Source: Moniliella sp. 'wahieum' (lineage: Eukaryota; Basidiomycota; Moniliellomycetes; Moniliellales; Moniliellaceae). From it: a stretch of 64,000 nucleotides of DNA. Below, piece after piece: positions 35,101 through 46,300 of this stretch. Below the pieces are notes generated by a model. The model ran no database searches. It was not told where the DNA came from and saw nothing but the letters and a program-made list of their open reading frames with translations. The stretch lies in the NCBI GenBank assembly GCA_003971905.1, contig RSEE01000085.1:186001-250000 (forward strand), given 5' to 3'. A program made the translations under genes and the position numbers. Position 1 is the first letter of the stretch. Each line of letters opens with the position of its first letter.

Positions 35101-36257
35101 AGGCATAGTGGGGGCTTCCACAGGACGTTTCCAGCATTCGGCCTGAATGCTGCAGGGCGGCCATGCCAAAGTCGGCGATCTTAACTTGGCGTTTATCCTT
35201 CGACAGGAGCAGGTTCTCAGGCTTGAGGTCCCGATGGCAGATGTTGAAGGAATGGCAATGGTCGACGCCAAACATAATCTGGCGAAAGTAGTCACGAGCG
35301 GTATCGACTTCGAGACGGCCACAGGAGACAAGGTGGTCAAATAGTTCGCCCCCCTCGACGTACTCGATAATCAGGTAAAGCACTTTCTCATTTCGTACAC
35401 GTCAATCAGAGAAAGAAGATGTGCATGATGAGACGCATGACGATGATCTCTCGCTCAATGCCAATTTCCATCTGCTGGAGTCGTTTCTGAACCTCGGGAC
35501 CGGACCCGCTGGCAGCCAGCTTTGAGGCCAACTGATAACGCGGATGATGATCTTCACAGCCGCCTTCGCTCCCGTCTTGACATGGTTGACCAAGCGAACC
35601 CGCCTGGGAAGATGGCAGCAAGGGAGTGTTAGCATACATGCATGCTACTGGAGGGTGGGGCAGGTACAAAAGAGAGCAAGGAACGTACCACTTGCTCCAG
35701 TCCCGATTAACGCGCCAATCTTCCACGGGCCCACAAAGGGGGGGTCGTTGTACTCGCGTTTCTTCTCGCGTTGCAGTCGAGTAGCTGGCTTAGGGCGTTC
35801 GGCTGCAGCAACAGCCTCTGGGGCAGTGCGGGAGGAAGCGGAGGGGGGAGGTTGGACAGCGTGAGCATTGGTAAATGCCGGGGGGGTGCCCATGTCTGGA
35901 GAAGCGGCACCGCCAGTAATGCCAGTTGGGGGTGGTGGCGGGCGGCGACTGGCTTTGACTGTAACTTTGACCCGGGCCTGGGTGGGCAGGGAGGTTGCCG
36001 ATGCGTGGGGCATTTGTACAGGGGTTGATGATAGAGGCGGAGGCGGAGACGGGGAGGAGGTAGGTAGTTGGGGGCGTCTGTGCCTGCGCCGAGACGGGCC
36101 GGGTGGCAGGTGGTGGTGGCTGCTGATTGCGCGTGACGCTCGGGCGACGACCGAGGCTGAGGAGGGAGGGGCGGCGCGTGTGGGAGGTAGTGGTTGAGGA
36201 TGCCGTCTGACCTGGAGTTGGAGCGCGGCGGGCCGGTTGGAATGGGGCAAAAGCCAT
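32102..36257 (-). CDS. Gin4/Hsl1/Nim1-type CAMK-like protein kinase
   Basis: Kinases of this group sit at the bud neck or septum and couple septin organisation to Wee1 and mitotic entry. The N-terminus (start 36257, MAFAPFQPARRAP) is Ser/Pro-rich. The kinase domain begins with VGPWKIGALIGTGASG (glycine loop), then AAVKII, EYVEGGELFDHL, HRDLKPENLLL, KIADFGMAAL, the activation-loop text SCGSPHYASPEIV and HHPWFTNYG (about 35720-34850). A long Ser/Thr/Pro-rich middle follows (34.8-32.5 kb). The C-terminal FNWKPSAYTLYS to SLRQQWTLE resembles the KA1-like end of fungal members. A probable intron (about 35605-35690) splits the domain after the glycine loop. About 1,350 residues if joined. Frame changes lie near 35960, 35600, 35425, 35385, 34820, 34460, 34000 and 32540. 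I cannot separate Gin4 from Hsl1. Confidence 0.85.
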
Positions 36258-36543
36258 CCCGGATCGGCTGGCAATGAGAAAGGGAATCCAATCTCGGGGT
36301 GGTGGGCTGCTAACTGAAGGGGTCAAGCTTAAGCTCCAGCTTCAAGCGGACAGCGGGGTGGGTACTGGGTGGATCAGGGTCAACGTTCAACTTGAACTCG
36401 ACGTCAGTTGACTGACTGTACGCATGCGCCCACAGTGTCACCCACCGCGGCAGCACTATTGTCCAGCACACGCCGAGTCCGGCGCGGAGCTTGCCCGAGA
36501 GCACAAGGGGTGGCGATGGCAGAACAAAGGGTGAAGGTTGAAG

Positions 36544-36576
36544 TTCAACGTTCAAGCTTCAAGCTTCAAGCTTCAG
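36544..36576. repeat. heptad array TCA-AGCT, opened by TCA-ACGT
   Basis: One TCAACGT, then three TCAAGCT units and a closing TCA. It lies about 290 bases upstream of the kinase start. Confidence 0.85.
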
Positions 36577-36813
36577 TATCAGTCCAAAGCGCGTCAAGTT
36601 CCAGGGGCCAGTGTATAACCATGCAACGCCCCACTCGCGGCCACAGCCCACACCACAAACAAACACACCCTGGCACACACCGATACACAGCGATAGCGTG
36701 CCCTTTCCTGGTGCTTCCTGCCACAGCTGAGCTACTACCGAGATCCTGGCCTGTGCGCCCCGAGAGAAGGAGCACGTACTAGGAGCGCCCACGCCCCCAA
36801 TAATCACAACATC

Positions 36814-36840
36814 CCTGATCTCAGACCTCAGATCTCAGAG
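36814..36840. repeat. TGA/TCA cluster with GATC core
   Basis: TGATC, TCAGACC, TCAGATC and TCAGAGG succeed each other at seven-base spacing. Confidence 0.55.
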
Positions 36841-37383
36841 GAGCACAGAGGAATTATGTGTTGCAAGAGCCAACAGAAGCAGTGCACCACAGACGCGATA
36901 CCGTCTCGGGCCTCTCGCCTTCCCACCCGCCCGCCACACTGCAAACATGTAAACACGGGACTAGGTAGACGTGCGAATAAACGCCGAACGTTTGGCGTTA
37001 ATCGATAATCGATAAACACTGCTGTGGTGTAGACATCCAGACCACCCACTTCCAATCTCAATCTCAACTCTCAGGGCCTCAGGCTTCAGGAGGTCTCCCC
37101 GTCGATCACCGGCTCGCCCAAGCACTCACTCTCTTCAAGCCCATTCAGTATTCGATGGTCCCTTGCCATCCACCCTGCTCAGAACGAGCCAAAGTAAAAA
37201 CATTACCCCTGGAACGCCACGACACTGTGCTGGTGCTAGTGTCAATCGTGTTGATTGTGCTGTGCACGCCGCGCGTTGAGCGCAGGAGCTGAGCGCTGCG
37301 CCACTCATGCGTTGAATACTCGGTTACTGAGTACTGATGCATGATGTTCATGATGACTGATGCAACTGATGCACGGATACCGA

Positions 37384-37412
37384 GTAACTAGTAACTAGTA
37401 ACTAGTAACTAG
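37384..37412. repeat. heptad array TAA-CTAG
   Basis: Four perfect copies of TAACTAG. Confidence 0.9.
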
Positions 37413-37591
37413 AGTGTCACCGAATGACTAAGCTCGCTCCAATTTCCAATTCCGCATCCTGTGTCTCTCGCTCTTCCCTTCCCTTTTGCTTCTGTTCTCT
37501 GCCTGATGCCTTCTGTTTCCTCCCACGAACGATCTTGCCTTTCCCCCCGCCTCTGACAGGACCTTGGTCTCCCTCGTTTAGCCCCGACTGT

Positions 37592-37656
37592 TACAGTAAC
37601 TAGAGTAACTGAGTAACTGAGTACTGAGTACGAGTACTGACCGTACTGACCGGTGA
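37592..37656. repeat. TAA/TGA array with mixed cores
   Basis: Units include TAACTAGAG, TAACTGAG, TGAGTAC and TGACCGGTGA, so several tetranucleotide cores occur in one array. Confidence 0.65.
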
Positions 37657-38420
37657 GCGGGAGGACCGGGGACCAACAATGGAGAGACTGTCGAAGATCG
37701 ATCACCTCGATCACCGACCGTCTTCTCTATAGTGATTCATAACTTGCACGCGACGCCGCGGTCTGTCTTTTGTGCGAAACCAGTTCTCACAGAGATCTCT
37801 CGCACCGTCTCTCCGCACTGTCCACACATCCATACTCTATGTGACTTCTCTGACGCTTCGCTTCAAGCTTCACCGATGACAAGCATGGCACCCTACTACA
37901 ACACCGCGTGTGATACAATCCGTAACATTTTGGCACGTTAGGGAGCAAGTCGAGCCCACAGGACACTCAGACTAAGAGTATCAGGCCGGAGCCTTAGACC
38001 CGAACGCCCGAGCTGGTCTCAGGCCTCAGAACCTCAGGAAGGGGCGTATCATTGTTTTCACTTTTCCCTCCATTATTGTGAGAGTTGTTTTTGTGTAATG
38101 CGCGCATCAGCGGGCATATCAACATGCATCCTTTCTCTGTGCGCCGTGCGCATATTACGTGTGCTCTGACGGCAGCTGTGACATGTGAGGGCCAACAAAA
38201 AGAGGGATTAAATCACTTAAAACGTTGGCATCATAAGTTTTCTCATCCTCTGTTACTGTAACGGGCCACTCGGCAGGCTGGCTCGCCTAAACAAACCACT
38301 TAAGAAAGGAGAACTATTCTTTACTTTATGAGTTTTTCGCGTTGACTGTTCCTGTTCCCACAACTGAGAGTGTGAGCTCCTGTTCATATATTGCCTTTTG
38401 CTAGTTCTAAAGTCTTCGTC

Positions 38421-38963
38421 CCCCTAGCGGTGGGTCATTCTGGAACAAAACACCCTTTGCAAATCCACCCTTGAGACCCACCACCTGGCAACTCCCGCGT
38501 TTTGCTGATACAAGCTTACCAGCAGTCCCTCCGACCTACTTCCAGCGACCACCTCTTGGTCTTTCGGTATCCTTTCGAAACGGCATCCATTACCGTTGAT
38601 CTTCAGCTTCCAGTCCCCATTCTACAAGAGTTGAGTTGTTCGGTCAGAGTGGACATCTCTGTCCTAACTTGTCTTTGCCTGTGTCAACCTTGGGGCCACA
38701 ACCTTTCAGGCTCCGAGCATACAGGCATGCTATAGCCTTGCTCGTCCCAGTGCATACGCAACCTTGTCACGCGAGCCGACGACCACCCCCAGTTGAGAGG
38801 CCTCGGCTTCACCGACCTCACCTCGTCTCCAGCTCCGTTCGGATCCGTCAGTAGCGTTCCAGCTCGACAAAGCACCGTGAGCGCGTGAGCAGACTCTCCT
38901 CTCCAATGGAAAGCACCCCTAAACTGTGGGTCGGGTTGAAGTTTAGGCCTTAGGCCCCGCCCA
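38421..38963 (+). repeat. dispersed repeat, copy 2
   Basis: Diverged homologue of 18068-18545 in the same orientation, somewhat longer because of inserted sequence in the middle. The ends run from CCTAGCGG to the AGGCC-rich block near 38950. No intact coding frame. Confidence 0.65.
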
Positions 38964-39809
38964 TGACATCCTCTCACAGAGTTGTCGGTATGATGTACAT
39001 ATGGTAATAGAAGATCATATGGGACACAGGAATCACTTTGCAGCCATGACATCCCCGACGCCATAATAATACACCACCTCCATAGGAATGTCCCAAGTAT
39101 AAAATGCGCAAGGAAACAACAGCGACCACACGGAGGTTATTTCCGATGAGCGTTGTTGAGCAACCGCAGGTGGCTCGCGTCTTTTGGTCGACGTCCCTTC
39201 AGTCCCTGCTCAGGCTTAGGAGTTCCGTTGTTGTCTCTCGCTTCTCTGTTTTCCTTGTCCCGCACCCTAGCCCCTGGTGGCGACTGGCGGCGTGATGTTC
39301 CTATATGTAAGCGTTGTCGGCTGGCTTTAGGACCACCACCACCACCACTACTTGCGATTGCATCACCCTCCAGGAGTATCCGGACTCCAGGTCTCATTGG
39401 GCGCGGTTGAAATATAGGTTGCTCTCTGCCCAGCTGTGGACGCTGTTCCGAATGGACATCATGATGTTTTCCCTTCTTTAGCGTGGGATGGGGGTGTTAT
39501 TGCCTCCGTTGCCTTCACACATATGAGATGAATGGTTAGTGATCCGTACATCGAGAGCTATTAGTGGTTCCAGATGCAGAGGCCGATGATCGATGATCGA
39601 TGAGGTGGAGTAGGTGGAGCAGGGCGGCGCAGATAACCAGTGGGGTCACGCGGAGCATTAGGGTTAGCCCTCAGTTGTTGTTCCGCCTGCTGGCGGAATG
39701 TGAATCTGCAGTTTCGGCTGCGGAGGATCGGGGCTGCGTTGGCTATTTACGCCAGACGGCGCTCGGTCCACCCGCTTTCCCACCCCACCACCAGCCTCTT
39801 CCCGCCGCC

Positions 39810-40479
39810 ATGGTTAAACTTACCACTGCTGACAACGAGACCTACGACGTAGCCCGCGATGTGGCCGAGCGTTCGGGGCTCATTAAGCAGATGCTTGAGG
39901 GTACGTACGCGCACCGCCTGTTCGAGTCCTGGCTTTGCCACCCTCATTCCCTTGTATCCCTTCCACCCTGACTTCCCGTTGATGATGTTCGTTGCTGATC
40001 TCTCTCTTTTTCTGTGGCGCCCAGACCTTGGCGAGACGGACAACCCTATTCCGCTCCCCAATGTAACCGCTCCTGTGCTCAAGAAGGTATGTGGCCTTGG
40101 CTCCCCTCGACTGCCGCTGCATCTGTTGTTGCTGACGCTCTGAATTTGATGCATAGGTGCTGGAGTACTGCGAGCACCACCGCAAGGATCCGCTCCCCAC
40201 GTCGGACGAGACGGACGAGGCACGGAAGGCGGCGCCCGAGGTTAACGAATGGGACAAGAAGTTCCTCAACGTGGACCAGGAAATGCTGTGTGGATCATCA
40301 TGGCCGCCAATTACCTCGACATTCGTGCTCTTCTCGATGCTGGATGCATCACCGTTGCTCTCATGATAAAGGGAAAGAGCGTGGAAGAGATCCGGAAGGT
40401 GTTCAACATCCAGAATGACTTTACCCCGGAAGAGGAGGCCCAAGTGCGCAAGGAGAACGAGTGGGCCGAGGATCGCTAG
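39810..40479 (+). CDS. SKP1: SKP1, SCF ubiquitin ligase adaptor
   Basis: Skp1 joins cullin to F-box proteins in SCF ubiquitin ligases and also serves kinetochore and vacuolar ATPase assembly. The protein begins [20 protein letters not shown] (BTB/POZ fold) and continues with [33 protein letters not shown] and [13 protein letters not shown]. It ends with [39 protein letters not shown] and [10 protein letters not shown], the near-invariant F-box-binding tail. Introns at 39901-40024 and 40087-40156 have GTACGT and GTATGT donors. Exons sum to one base short of a whole number of codons. The missing base is at about 40291 (EMLC then IIMAANYLD). Restored length is 158 residues, normal for the family. 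Confidence 0.95.
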
Positions 40480-40568
40480 ATGGAGGAGCCGGGAGGCTAA
40501 CCCGGCCTTCCCCCGCGTTACCATACTCCAAATTATGTTTGAAGCCATCCCCCACTCCCTTTTCCTCG

Positions 40569-41060
40569 CTATGAAAGAGGTCTTTCCGTTGTAGGTGGTT
40601 TACCTACCTTCGCCCCCATCCCTTGTGTTTTTTTGTTTCCGCCCTGCGCCCTCGTGGAGGGCGATTGTATCGATGACTCCTTCTCCCACACTGCGGATCT
40701 GGATAGGTAGTTGGACAGGGGGATGGGACTGGGCGGACTAAACAGGTGTCCGTTCCGCTCTATCCAAGCCTTGATAGTGTCACGCGAGTAGCTGAGCTGG
40801 GCCGTACGAGGGTGTGGCTGGGCCGAGGCCAAGGACGATGCCAAAGGCGCCATGATGAAGTGGGCACAGTCTTTGTAGGCCAATGTTAAAAGGTCGCCAT
40901 CTGCTCGGTGGTAGCCTTGATGGTAAGAGTTTCAAAAGAGGTGTCTATCAGTTGACTGATACGGACTTGCCGACCAAACTTGATTGTCACACCTTCCGCG
41001 GCCGGACTTGCATCGCCCCCACCACCTTCCAATCCAGAGGGCGGCCAGAGAATGTTCAGA
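40569..41060 (-). pseudogene. minus-strand gene fragment, U-box-like end
   Basis: Two frames carry text that looks like conserved protein. One reads GVTIKFGRQVRISQLIDTSF then ETLTIKATTEQMATF. The next frame continues LAYKDCAHFIMAPLASSLAS and later YSRDTIKAWIERNG with SPIPL, which resembles the loop and helix of a U-box. No start codon or upstream exons are convincing, because 41.1-41.45 kb on this strand is full of stops. It may be a truncated gene, or a gene whose first exons lie near 41.5-41.8 kb, where MSHIPQLGAPFTPAGMLASD can be read. It ends 90 bases beyond the SKP1 stop, convergent with it. Family and status are uncertain. Confidence 0.3.
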
Positions 41061-42401
41061 GCTCAAATTAGAGAAGTGCTAATTTACTCTTTGACCCGTG
41101 TATAGGGAAAAGTCGGTCGGGAGCACTGGTACCCTTTTACCCTCCGTTGCCCGTCCAGAGTACCTATATACTGGCTACCTCGTCATGGGTAGAGACGCGA
41201 GCAGGTTGTCACACAGTTCATATATAGTTGTGCGCTTGCAGGTTCGTTAGGATTTTGAGTGGACGACCCCAACCTAACTTCTTCAATGGCATAGGGACTC
41301 CGGTGATTTAGTTCTGGGGTCACCTCTCCTTCTCTCCTCCATGGCTGCCGTTTTCTATTGTCCTGATGAAAGGATATGTTAAGCTAGCACAGCTTCCATA
41401 CGCGAGGTGTAGAAGAAAGGGAAATACCCGGTTTGCAAGTGTTGTAAGCTTTGGGACATTCAAAAAAGTACCACAAGCGCATCCAACCCGACGGTGTGGC
41501 CGTCGCTTGCCAGCATTCCAGCCGGCGTGAAAGGTGCCCCCAGTTGGGGGATGTGGCTCATGGCGAACGTGGGGTGTTTGAAGTGAAGCGAGGCACAGCC
41601 GATTTCACACACAAAAACGACGGTTAATACTGCTAACCGTGAGTGCGCCCTGTTCCACATTGCGGCACCGAAACCTGTTGGGGCCTTTGCCTTTCAAAGG
41701 GTCTTGACGGGTGTGAACCCACGGTACCAGAAATGGTGGGACCGGTGGTATGGTATACTCTATGAAGCCAAGTCGGTGCAGGATAATGGGAGCGCTCAAT
41801 GAACAAATCGGTCAAGAGTGTGGGTGTCCCGTACCGAGAAGTTTTTTCTCAAGTAATTTGGGATTCCTTGCTGCACCTCCGCCAAGGTACCAACACGAGG
41901 GGGGTGAGTATCATGCTGTATCATCTCTTCTGTTGGTGAGTTCGTCCTCGTTCAACGTTCACCGCCCGGCTGATGCATCTTTTGACCGAGAGAGAGCTGT
42001 GGTGAAGCTGTTTGGCGCGGGTATAGGTGTGATACCCGTCTCGACTCCTTCTGAGTGAGTTACATATTGGGCGGACAGAGCCAGCTACACCTAGTTTGTT
42101 ATCTCTTCTAGGGCAGCCTATCTCATGCGGGTGTTGTTGTGATGCTTCGAAGAAAAAACCTGTCCTTATGGATGTAGAGGGCCGTGTCCATCAGGGCAAA
42201 GATGTGCATATGCAGGCAGACGGTGGATGACCCTGACTGATTAGGACTAGATACACGAGGAGCACGCAGATGGGCAAAGGATCGGGTGGCAGGAGGAGAG
42301 GCCATGGAGACTTGGAAGGCTGGAGGGAAGCGAACACCGGAACAGCCAGGTAGCTGTTGCTCAGTATCAGGAAGACGCCAGTGCGGGAGAGGCATCTAGA
42401 T

Positions 42402-42429
42402 TGTGACGCGTGACGCGTGACGTGTGAGG
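42402..42429. repeat. heptad array TGA-CGCG
   Basis: TGACGCG, TGACGCG, TGACGTG, TGAGG in tandem. Confidence 0.85.
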
Positions 42430-42862
42430 TCGCATGCCACATGCCATGCGTGCCACACAGCGGAAAGGCCAGGCGCCAAAGGGTTCGGTACAACGGCTGG
42501 GGGTCCTCGATGGCGTGACCGCCATCACAAGCAGCACAGCGCCTGTGTGGTTTTCGCCGTGCCTGCGAAGGCGTTTTGATCGCTTTTGTTATCCCCTGGC
42601 CACCCCGTCGGGTTATAACCGGTAACCTCAGAGGGGCCATATCCAGGCGCATCTTCGCCGTGCTTGGTCGATGGCAGTGGCCAACCTGACCTGGCGATGC
42701 TGGAGCTGGGTGGACGCAATGGGTGGGATGGGCATGATAGAGAGATTGCGCGGGCTTCATGCGCAGACCGCTTGTGGATTGTCGATTGGGTTGGATTCGG
42801 GTGAGGCAGTGGACATGTGCACGCTGCTAAAATGTAAAGAGCAGTTCGTCAGTCTGGCGTAG

Positions 42863-42907
42863 CTAGTCACGAAGCCACTAGCCACTAGTCACTAGCCACT
42901 AGTCACG
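42863..42907. repeat. heptad array YCA-CTAG
   Basis: CCACTAG and TCACTAG alternate for four units, ending TCACG. About 480 bases upstream of the MET5 start. Confidence 0.85.
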
Positions 42908-43382
42908 CCGTGTTCAAGCCCTCGCAGGCGCCAGGCCCCAGGACCTTCGCAGGCTTTCGCAGCATCGTTGAACCCGAGCAGGGCTTGTCTTTTCTCCGCG
43001 GCGCTAGTCCATTCATCTTTAGTCCGGGTGGCGGAATAATGGCATTACCAATAGTAAGACACGAAATTGTGTGCTTGGCTCTGCCACAGCGCCTTCTTCT
43101 TGTATCCTGTTTTTCGCCTCCCCACCACCACCTGCTCTTCTTTCCCAGCCCTCCCGTCTCGCCCCACAGCAGACCCCCTCAAGCCTCAGCTTCACTCTGT
43201 TGCTGGAGCAACTGCGCCCACTACCTTCTCCTTCCTCCCCAGCGCCGCTCATCTCGGTCGCCCGTGCCCCAGAACCAACGTGCCTTTGGCCCCGTCTCCG
43301 CACTTTGGTTAGTCTTCTGCCAGCAGCTGCCCCCAGGAACACGCTTGTGCTGACCATCTACTCCACTGATGAAACAGATATC

Positions 43383-46300
43383 ATGTCGTCTCCCATTGCT
43401 CAGTTGGCCAGCGTGCTTTCTTCGGCCGTTGTCGTCGCTGGAACCGGCGTGGATGCCTCCCAATTCACCCACGTCCTTTTCGAGCATCTGCCTTTGCATG
43501 CCGAGATTGGTGCAGCTGCCCTGGCTGCCACCAAGTCCAACCCGCCTGGATCGAACCAGGTTGTTTCTGTTTTTGCGTCCGCGGACCGTGTTGCTCTGAT
43601 TCGCCTTGTCCCCTACCTCACCCAGCTCGCGTCTGTGCCCGTCGTCTTTCACATTGGCCTTCCCGCCGGTGCTGGGCACGCCGATGTGCTGGCGCTCCGT
43701 TCATCCGGTCTTGGACTCATCTACTCTTCCACATCACAGCAAGCATATGACCACACCCTTGTTGCTTCGGTTGCCGCTGCCGCCTCCCAGACCTCTGTCA
43801 TCCACTTCTACGAGACGACGGCACCCGAAACCCAGCTGGAAAAGGTGACTGATCATGACCTGCCCTCCCTTTTCACTGCTCCCGCTTCCTTGACTCGGGC
43901 CAATGGAACTTCCAACGGAAACGCGAATGGAAACGCGAATGGAAACGCGAACGGAAACGCGAATGGAAACGCGAATGGAAACGGTGCAGCTGCCATCTCT
44001 GCTCCCACAAAGGCCGCTGATATTGCCTCAGCCTTTCATTTTGCCTTTGCTCATGTTTCCGACCTGGTGGGTCACTCGGTCGAGCCATACACTTACAAGC
44101 CTGGCAACGAGCGCTTGGTAGTTTCCCTTGGTCCCAGCGTCGCTTCCTTTGCTGGAGACGCCAGCATCCTTGAGCTTCATCTCGTCCGCCCCAACCTTCT
44201 TGTGACGGAAGTGGAGGAAGCCCTGCAAAAGGCAAAATTGGTTGCCGTATTGGAGAAAACGGCGGGTCGGACCACTCGCGTCGGTCCTGTCTTTACTGAT
44301 GTTGTTACCGCCCTGCATAATGTACACGGAACCAAAGCCAAGCTTCCCCCTGTGCTAGCTGGCACAGTAGGCGAACTGGATGGCTCGTCCGCTGCCGACC
44401 TAGCTTCAGCTCTGGATAAGCAGCCCAAAACGTTCTCCCTTGGCGCCCAGACTAAGGACATCAAAACCGTTGCTCCTTCCGTCGTGCCTGCGCCCACCAA
44501 ACATGAGCAGGCATATCAGCTCATTCTGGAGCAGATTTTTGGCCCGCGCCTCAGCGTTATCAACTCGCCGTCCAACGAGAGTGACCCGCACCCTTCTGCT
44601 CGGTCGCCCGAGTACGCCTTTGGTCAAGTCCTGGCCCAGCTTGAGAAGCGCGATGCCGCCATTACTGCTGCCCAAGCGGCGCTTCGTTCTCAACCCCTTC
44701 CCAGCAATGTCCAAGAGCTGGCGACTAAGTTGGTGCAGGGCGATGCCGCTGTAGCAGCGGCAGCCGCCCTGGAACTGGCCTCCTCTTTGGGCCAAGAGTC
44801 TGCCCTGTCTCCTGAGCTCAACGCTCTGCTGGCCACGCTGCCCAATGTGGACGACAAGTCGCGCTGGATTGTAGGGAGCGATGCGTGGGCATACGATGCT
44901 GGCATGGGTGGCGTGCACAACGTCATCGCGTCCGGTAAGAAGGTCAACATGCTCATCTTTGACACACTTCCGTACACTGAGCGTGATGCTGTCGTGCCGG
45001 AGAAGCGGAAAAAGGACATTGGTCTTTACGCTATGAACTACGGCGGTGTGTATGTGGCTTCAACAGCGGTCTACTCGGACTATACTCAAGTTCTTCACGC
45101 CATCCGCGAAGCGGACGCCTTCGATGGCCCCTCTATCGTCTTGGCCTACGTTCCCTTCCGCACACAGGAAGCGGCCGCCCTAGAGGTGCTCAAGGAGACC
45201 AAGCTTGCCGTCGACAGCGGCTACTGGCCCCTCTTCCGTTGGGACCCTAGCGCTGAGGCCCAAAGCCGGGAGGTATTTCACCTAGACAGTGCTCGGCTGC
45301 GCGAGCAGCTCAAGCAGTTCCTCGACCGTACCAACCAGCTGTCTTACCTCGCCAACGCACAGCCGGCGCTCGCCTACGATTTGGTTGCCTCCCAAGGCGC
45401 CGGACTGCGTGCCGCCCAAAAGCGCAAGGCCAAACAGGCCTATGATGACCTGCTTTCGTCCCTCGATGGACCTCCCCTCCTCATTCTCTTTGCCTCGGAT
45501 TCTGGCACGGCCGAGAAAGTGGCTAAGAAACTGGGCCAGCGCGCCCAGGCTCGAGGGGTGGCGACACGTGTGCTGGCAATGGACGACTTCCCTACCTCGG
45601 ATGAGCTGGCCCAAGAGGAGAATGTTTCTTTGTCACCTCCACCGCTGGACAAGGCGAGTTCCCCCAGAACGGGCGAGACACATGGAAGACACTTGCCAAG
45701 CTTACTCCCGGGTCCCTGAGTACGGTCAAGGCGGGCGTGTTTGGGTTGGGTGACAGTCATTACTGGCCTCGCCCAGAGGATGCAGGGTACTACAACAAGC
45801 CTTCCAAGGATTTGGCTGCCCGTCTGGCCTCTCTGGGTGCCGAGCCTTTGGTTGAGTTGGGATTGGGTGACGACCAAGACGCAGATGGATGGCAGACGGG
45901 CTACAAGGCATGGGAACCACTCGTATGGAAGGCTCTGGGCGTGGACCACATCCAGGTAACGGAGCCAGAACCTGAACCAATTACCAACGAGAACATCAAG
46001 ATTGCCTCCAACTACCTCCGTGGTACGATTGTCGAGGGTCTAGCGGACAAATCGACGGGCGCGATTGCCGAGAGCGACACACAACTGACCAAGTTCCACG
46101 GAACCTATATGCAGTACGACCGGGACACGGTCGAGGAGCGCAAGGCTGCTGGGCTTGAGCCTGCGTACAGCTTCATGATCCGGTGCCGCATCCCGGGTGG
46201 AGTTGCCACACCCGCTCAATGGCTCGCTTTGGACCAGATTGCCGATGACTACGGTAACCGTACTCTAAAGATCACAACGCGGCAGACGATCCAGTATCAC

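Larger units (their letters stand above)
36258..39809. other. gene-poor region between kinase and SKP1
   Basis: Shared divergent promoter of the kinase gene and SKP1, but 3.5 kb long. It contains heptad arrays (36544, 36814, 37384, 37600), TGATGCA-related sequence near 37335-37375, and the second copy of the dispersed repeat (38421-38963). 37.9-38.4 kb is AT-richer. I see no protein with conserved text. Confidence 0.5.
41061..43382. other. gene-poor region, promoter of MET5
   Basis: Apart from possible remnant text near 41.5-41.8 kb on the minus strand, I see no gene. Heptad arrays lie at 42402 and 42863. The last 300 bases are pyrimidine-rich and open in the MET5 frame, so they may be leader. 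Confidence 0.45.

Noticed and set aside
43071-43382. N-terminal extension of MET5 from 43071
   Set aside because: The frame is open but composition is pyrimidine-rich and lacks family text; treated as leader.
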